A program made the position numbers and the translations under genes. Positions 59,254 through 64,000 of a stretch of 64,000 nt of DNA are shown one piece after another. Each line of letters opens with the position of its first letter. Positions within the stretch are counted from its first letter, which is position 1. Source of the stretch: Aromatoleum petrolei (GTDB taxonomy: Bacteria > Pseudomonadota > Gammaproteobacteria > Burkholderiales > Rhodocyclaceae); the NCBI RefSeq assembly GCF_017894385.1, contig NZ_CP059560.1, positions 3,286,001-3,350,000 on the forward strand. Reading direction: 5' to 3'. The notes under the pieces are model-generated. The model was not told where the DNA came from, ran no database searches, and saw only the letters and a program-made list of their open reading frames with translations.

Positions 59254-60654
59254 ATGGCAGAAGCGAGCTTTACCCTGGTGTTTCAAGGCGGCATCCTGGA
59301 CGGGTTCGAGCGCGAACAGGTGATGCAGCGATTCGGACATATTTTCCGCGTGTCGGCAGAAGACGTCGAGAAGATCTTCGGCCACCCGCGCGTCGTGCTC
59401 AAGCGCAATCTCGATCGCGCGGCCGCGGACGCATACCTCGGCCGGCTTGCCGGCATCGGTATGGCGGTCCGGCTCGACGAGGTGCGGCCCGCGACGCCCG
59501 ATCCGCTGCCGGTGTTGCCGACGTCGGACGACGAGATGCGGGAGGCACCGCCTCCGGTGAGCGTCGAGCAGCCGCCGACGGCGACCCCGCAGCAGAGCGG
59601 CGCGTCCGATCAGCGAGCACCCGCCGCGTCGGTTGCCGCGACGCCCTTGGTCTCCTCCGCCACCCGCGACAACGATCAGCCGCGCGAGCTCCCCTTCGAG
59701 TTTTCCGGCAACGGCTTCGAGTTCTTCCGCATCTGGATCGTCAACCTCGTCCTCAGCATCGTCACGCTGGGAATCTATTCCGCCTGGGCCAAGGTGCGCA
59801 CGCAGCGCTACTTCTACGGCAACACTCGCTGCGACGGCGCGAGCTTCGCGTATCTGGCCGAACCGCTGAGCATTCTCAAGGGCCGCCTGATCGCCTTCGC
59901 GCTGGCCCTCGTCTACATCCTTGCCGACGGCTTCGTTCCCCTGCTTCGTGTCGTCGTGACGCTGCTCTTCCTCGCGATCTTCCCCTGGATCATGGTGCGC
60001 GGGCTCGCCTTCCGGAACCACAACTCGGCCTGGCGTGGCGTACGCTTCGGCTTCGATGGCCGCCTCGGCGAGGCTTATCGCGTGTTCCTGCTGTGGCCGA
60101 TCGCCGGTGCGATCACGCTCGGCCTGCTCCTGCCCTACGCGGCGTACCGACAGCAGCAATTCATCATCGGCAGGGGGCGCTACGGCGTGGAGCCGTTCCG
60201 GTTCGAGGCGCGGGCCGGCGGGTTCTACATGATCGCCCTGGCCGTCATCGGCATCGGCGTGGTCGGCTTCCTGCTCTCGATGCTGACAGGCGCGGTGTTC
60301 CCGCCGCTGAGCCTTGTGGTCATGCCTGCGGCGTATCTGGCGATCTTCGCGGTGTCGAACGTGATGATCACCAATCTCCGCTACAACAACACGGCGCTCG
60401 GCACACATCTCCTGCAGGCGAACTACGGCTTCGGCTCCTATGCAATGCTGATGCTCACCAACACGCTGGCGCTGGGTCTGACCCTGGGCCTGTTCTATCC
60501 CTGGGCCAAGGTGCGCAGTGCCCGCTACGCCGCCGAGCACATTTCCCTGGTGGCCGACGGCGACCTCGACGTCTTCGCCGCCGGGCAGCGCGAACAGGTG
60601 TCGGCGGCCGGCGGGGAAATCGGCGACCTGTTCGACGTGGACCTGGGCATCTGA
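59254..60654 (+). CDS. DUF898 (YjgN-like) membrane protein with N-terminal soluble domain
   Basis: A 466-residue protein. Residues 1-75 form a small soluble domain (FTLVFQGGILDGFEREQVMQ, EKIFGHPRVVLKRNLD), followed by an Ala/Pro/Thr-rich linker (about 78-145), then the DUF898 membrane part (about 146-440) with two repeats marked FYSAWAKVRTQRYFYGNT-like and FYPWAKVRSARY. Function unknown. The stop shares one base with the next start (TGATG). GGAG lies six bases before ATG 59254. Confidence 0.85.
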   Translation: MAEASFTLVFQGGILDGFEREQVMQRFGHIFRVSAEDVEKIFGHPRVVLKRNLDRAAADAYLGRLAGIGMAVRLDEVRPATPDPLPVLPTSDDEMREAPPPVSVEQPPTATPQQSGASDQRAPAASVAATPLVSSATRDNDQPRELPFEFSGNGFEFFRIWIVNLVLSIVTLGIYSAWAKVRTQRYFYGNTRCDGASFAYLAEPLSILKGRLIAFALALVYILADGFVPLLRVVVTLLFLAIFPWIMVRGLAFRNHNSAWRGVRFGFDGRLGEAYRVFLLWPIAGAITLGLLLPYAAYRQQQFIIGRGRYGVEPFRFEARAGGFYMIALAVIGIGVVGFLLSMLTGAVFPPLSLVVMPAAYLAIFAVSNVMITNLRYNNTALGTHLLQANYGFGSYAMLMLTNTLALGLTLGLFYPWAKVRSARYAAEHISLVADGDLDVFAAGQREQVSAAGGEIGDLFDVDLGI

Positions 60655-61661
60655 TGCGAATCGAGGGACGCTTCTTCGACGGCCTAAGCTCGCGCAGCCA
60701 CCGGGCGAGTGTGGTGGTCGAGAAAGGCGTTCTGCAGGTCGAGGGCGCGGCGGGCGAAACCCTGCATCCTGCCTGCGAGCTCGACTGCGTCGAATTCTCT
60801 TCGCGGGTCGGCGATACGCCGCGCTTTCTCCGTTTTTCGGCCGGGGCGAGCTTCGAGACCGCCGATAACGACGCGGTCGACCAACTCCTTGCGCGCCGTG
60901 CGCCCGCGAGCGGGCTCGCGCATCGGCTGGAGTCGAAGTTGCGCTACGCCCTTGTCGGGCTGGCGTTCACCGTCGCGTTCGTGTGGGCCTGCATGCAGTG
61001 GGGCGTCCCGGCGCTGGCACGCGTCGCGGCGCATGCGCTGCCCGTCGAACTCAATGCGCACGCCGAGACCGCGGTGCTCGAGCTCCTTGACCGGCAACTC
61101 CTCAAGCCAAGCCGCCTGCCCGCGCAGGAACAGGCTCGCCTGCTTGCCGTCTTTGCCCCGCTCATGGGGGAAGGTTGCCCCGTTCGGGTGGTGTTCCGGG
61201 ATGCCGCCGGCACCATCGGCCCCAACGCGCTGGCGCTCCCCGCTGGCACCATCATCTTCACCGACCAGTTCATCCAGCGTGCCCGGCACGACGAGGAACT
61301 CATCGGCGTGCTTGCCCACGAGATCGGCCATGTCGCGCACCGCCATGCCATGCGCGCTTCGCTGCAGGCCTCGTTCATGGGCCTTCTCTCGGCCCTGGTC
61401 GTCGGCGACATTTCGTCCGTGTCCTCGGCGGTCACCGCGCTGCCGCTGCTGCTCACGCAGATGGGCTACTCCCGCGATTTCGAGCGGGAAGCCGATCGTC
61501 ACGCGGTCGACACGCTGCGCCGTCATGGCATCAGCCCGCAGCGCCTGGTCGACATCCTCGAGCGGGTCGATCAGGACGCGGACGAGAAGTGGGGGTATCT
61601 CTCGACTCACCCGCCGACGCCCGAGCGCGTGCGTCTGATCCTGTCCATCGCGCGGGAATGA
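60654..61661 (+). CDS. M48 family zinc metallopeptidase (membrane-anchored)
   Basis: A 335-residue protein: an N-terminal ~90-residue domain with no catalytic motif, a membrane helix (about 97-118), and an M48 peptidase domain (about 150-330). The zinc motif VLAHEIGHVAHRH has His222 and His226 with Glu223; the third ligand is the Glu of FEREADRHAVD. It may process envelope proteins or act in envelope quality control. Start overlaps the DUF898 gene, so the two are translationally coupled. Family pairing of DUF898 and M48 genes is known to me but its role is not. Confidence 0.9.
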   Translation: MRIEGRFFDGLSSRSHRASVVVEKGVLQVEGAAGETLHPACELDCVEFSSRVGDTPRFLRFSAGASFETADNDAVDQLLARRAPASGLAHRLESKLRYALVGLAFTVAFVWACMQWGVPALARVAAHALPVELNAHAETAVLELLDRQLLKPSRLPAQEQARLLAVFAPLMGEGCPVRVVFRDAAGTIGPNALALPAGTIIFTDQFIQRARHDEELIGVLAHEIGHVAHRHAMRASLQASFMGLLSALVVGDISSVSSAVTALPLLLTQMGYSRDFEREADRHAVDTLRRHGISPQRLVDILERVDQDADEKWGYLSTHPPTPERVRLILSIARE

Positions 61662-61788
61662 GCGGTGCGGGCGGGGCCGGGCGTACAAGTAATGCCCCGT
61701 CCGCCCGTTCTGGCATAATTTGCACGACTTTCCCGAAGTGACCCGCCGCCCCGGCGGGCAATGAACGACCGCCTGCGACTGTTTGGAC

Positions 61789-64000
61789 ATGGCGGTCCCG
61801 CCGACGACCCCGAACGTGACTCCTACCGATTCCCGGCCCCGCGATGAGCGCCGGCGCGACGACTATTCCGACTGCCTGACTGCCGACCGCCCGCGCCTGC
61901 GCCGTCTCGCGCGCGACCTCGGTCGCCACTCCGGCGCCAAGCGCGAGCGCCTGCAGGCCGACCTCGACGCGCTGCTTGCACGCTCCCGCGCTGCGCTCGC
62001 CGAACGCCGGGCCCGCCTGCCGAAACCCGACTTCCCGGCCGAACTGCCCGTCACGCAAAAGCGCGACGAGATCGCCACCGCGGTCGCCGCCCACCAGGTC
62101 GTCATCGTCTGTGGCGAGACCGGCTCCGGCAAGACCACCCAGCTCCCCAAGATCTGCCTCGCACTCGGCCGCGGCGCCGCCGGCCTCATCGGCCATACCC
62201 AGCCGCGCCGTCTCGCCGCCCGCGCCACCGCGACCCGCATCGCGCAGGAGCTGAAAAGCGAACTCGGCCAGGCTGTCGGCTACAAGATCCGCTTCACCGA
62301 CCGCCTCAGCGAGTCGAGCTGCATCAAGTTGATGACCGACGGCATCCTGCTCGCGGAGACGCAGGGCGACCCGACCCTCGCTGCCTATGACACCCTGATC
62401 ATCGACGAGGCCCACGAGCGCAGCCTCAACATCGACTTCCTGCTCGGCTACCTCCGGACCCTGCTGCCGCGTCGCCCGGATCTGAAGGTGATCGTCACCT
62501 CCGCGACGCTCGACGCCGACCGCTTCGCGCGCCACTTCGCGAGCGCCGACGGCAAGCCCGCCCCGGTGATCGAAGTCTCCGGCCGCCTCTACCCGATCGA
62601 GCTGCGCTACCGCCCCGTCGAATCCGACGACGAACCTGCCCACCAGGACCGCCGCCCCGGCGCTGACCGCCGCAGGGACCGCGACCTCTACGACGCCATC
62701 GTAGACGCCGTCGATGAGGCGCACCGCAGCGGTCCCGGCGACACCCTTGTCTTCCTGCCCGGCGAGCGCGAAATCCGCGAGGCCTCTGAAGCCCTGCGCA
62801 AGGCGCATCACGCCGCCGGCACCGAGATCCTGCCGCTCTACGCGCGCCAGTCCGCGCAGGAGCAGATCCGCGTCTTCGCGCCCGGCAAGGGCCGCCGCGT
62901 CGTCCTCGCGACCAACGTCGCCGAGACCTCGCTCACGGTCCCCGGCATCCGTTACGTCGTCGACACCGGTCTGGCGCGCGTCAAGCGCTACTCGCACCGC
63001 AACAAGGTCGAGCAACTGCAGGTCGAGAAGATCGCGCAATCGGCCGCCAAGCAGCGCGCGGGTCGCTGCGGTCGCGTCATGGACGGCATCTGCTTCCGCC
63101 TCTACGACGAGGACGAGCTCGGTAAGCGCCCCGCGCACACCGATCCCGAGATCCTGCGCTCCTCGCTCGCCGGCGTGATCCTGCGCATGAAGTCCCTGCG
63201 CCTCGGCGCGGTCGAGGACTTCCCCTTCATCGACGCGCCGCTGCCGCGCATGATCGCCGACGGCTACCAGCTCCTCACCGAGCTCGGTGCCGTCACGGAT
63301 GACGACGCACGCGAACTCACGCCTACTGGCGTCGAACTCGCCAGGCTCCCGCTCGACCCCAAGATCGGCCGCATGATCCTCGCCGCGCGCGACCGCGGCT
63401 GCCTCGCCGAGGTCCTCGTCATCGCCGCCGCCCTGTCGACGCAGGATCCGCGCGAGCGCAATCCTGAAAGCCCCGGCGCCGCCGACCAGGCGCACGCCAG
63501 GTTCCGCGGCGGCGAGCAGGACCAGCGCTCCGAGTTCCTGTGGTTTTGGAACCTGTGGAAGGCATGGAGCGAAGTGCTGCGCCATGAAACCGGCAGCAAG
63601 CAGAAGGCGTGGGCGAAGCAGCACCACCTGTCCTACATGCGCCTGCGCGAATGGCGCGACGTGCATACCCAGCTCCACACCTTATGCACCGAACACGGAT
63701 GGAAGGAAAACGACAAGCCCGCGCAGTACGAAGCGATCCACAAGGCGCTCCTCGCCGGCCTCCTCGGCCACGTCGGCTGCAAGATCGAGGACGCCAGCGG
63801 CCCGCAGGCCGGCAGCTACCTCGGCGCGCGCGGCATCAGGTTCTGGCCGCATCCCGGTTCCGCGTTCGCCAAGAAGGCCGGCAAGTGGATCGTTTGCGCC
63901 GAACTCGTCGACACCTCGCGCCTCTTCGGCCGCTGCCTCGCGAAGATCGAACCCGAATGGCTGGAGGAAGTCGGCGCCCATCTCCTCAAGCGCCAGGTCT
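61789..64000 (+). CDS. hrpA: HrpA-type DEAH-box ATP-dependent RNA helicase (3' end outside window)
   Basis: The first ~737 residues of a long DEAH helicase; no stop occurs before base 64000. GETGSGKTTQ (Walker A, 109-118), SATLD, DEAHERSLNIDFLL (DEAH at 206-209), LFxPGEREIREA-like and QRAGRCGR motifs are present. E. coli HrpA has 1300 residues, so about 560 more are expected. ATG 61789 is the first start after an in-frame stop at 61762; GTG 61816 is an alternative. HrpA acts in mRNA handling and stalled ribosome rescue. Confidence 0.93.
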   Translation, partial: MAVPPTTPNVTPTDSRPRDERRRDDYSDCLTADRPRLRRLARDLGRHSGAKRERLQADLDALLARSRAALAERRARLPKPDFPAELPVTQKRDEIATAVAAHQVVIVCGETGSGKTTQLPKICLALGRGAAGLIGHTQPRRLAARATATRIAQELKSELGQAVGYKIRFTDRLSESSCIKLMTDGILLAETQGDPTLAAYDTLIIDEAHERSLNIDFLLGYLRTLLPRRPDLKVIVTSATLDADRFARHFASADGKPAPVIEVSGRLYPIELRYRPVESDDEPAHQDRRPGADRRRDRDLYDAIVDAVDEAHRSGPGDTLVFLPGEREIREASEALRKAHHAAGTEILPLYARQSAQEQIRVFAPGKGRRVVLATNVAETSLTVPGIRYVVDTGLARVKRYSHRNKVEQLQVEKIAQSAAKQRAGRCGRVMDGICFRLYDEDELGKRPAHTDPEILRSSLAGVILRMKSLRLGAVEDFPFIDAPLPRMIADGYQLLTELGAVTDDDARELTPTGVELARLPLDPKIGRMILAARDRGCLAEVLVIAAALSTQDPRERNPESPGAADQAHARFRGGEQDQRSEFLWFWNLWKAWSEVLRHETGSKQKAWAKQHHLSYMRLREWRDVHTQLHTLCTEHGWKENDKPAQYEAIHKALLAGLLGHVGCKIEDASGPQAGSYLGARGIRFWPHPGSAFAKKAGKWIVCAELVDTSRLFGRCLAKIEPEWLEEVGAHLLKRQV

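Noticed and set aside
61531..63678. A 715-codon open frame on the minus strand opposite hrpA.
   Set aside because: The plus strand carries clear helicase motifs; the opposite frame is low-complexity and has no start signal.

Overview
The window is GC-rich, densely packed bacterial chromosome with no rRNA, tRNA, CRISPR array, transposase or phage gene that I can see. Protein families and gene order (a Pseudomonas-like LPS core cluster, cobalamin genes, GTP-dependent PEP carboxykinase, pentapeptide-free two-domain malic enzyme, LutABC, MsbA) point to a betaproteobacterium, most likely Rhodocyclales (Azoarcus/Aromatoleum/Thauera type). That placement is inference from family resemblance, not a search.

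Bases 1-14435 are envelope genes. A cut-off O-antigen ligase, a WaaP-like protein and msbA come first. A long leftward run follows, hldA-hldD-waaF-waaC-waaG-waaP, then three more kinase-fold genes and an LTA-synthase-like sulfatase-fold transferase. Nearly all its junctions overlap by 1 or 4 bases, so it reads as one operon that builds, transports and decorates the heptose/inner-core part of LPS. Bases 14509-26199 are cobalamin genes on two arms. The leftward arm is cobU, a degenerate GGDEF protein, cobT, cobS and cobC (lower-ligand/nucleotide-loop assembly). The rightward arm is headed by a cobalamin riboswitch and carries btuB, btuC, btuD, cobO, cobA and cobB (uptake, adenosylation and corrin-ring steps).

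Bases 26378-40020 are mixed: tag, two GcvA-type LysR regulators, acpH, lutABC, a DMT transporter, ygiQ, ampD, a lytic-transglycosylase-like protein and an aminotransferase. Bases 40129-47073 hold the divergent pair pckG/maeB (PEP/pyruvate/malate node), a patatin-like phospholipase and a periplasmic D-Ala-D-Ala endopeptidase. Bases 47116-64000 hold an IclR regulator, an rRNA pseudouridine synthase, a tripartite MacAB-like ABC exporter behind glnS, crcB, a flavoprotein/deoxyinosine-glycosylase pair, a Yip1 protein, a DUF898-M48 protease pair and a cut-off hrpA.

Most genes are conserved housekeeping or envelope genes. The best candidates for something less described are regulatory and structural. 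They are (i) a pair of mutually exclusive hairpins that can hide or free the ribosome binding site of an ABC permease (52126-52178); (ii) a 17-base palindrome shared by two promoters 4.1 kb apart (33687-33703 and inside 37828-37848); (iii) promoters followed at once by terminator-like hairpins (37794-37856, 48028-48073); (iv) six WaaP-type kinase folds, two of which lack the catalytic Asp; and (v) a catalytically degenerate GGDEF protein set inside the cobalamin genes.
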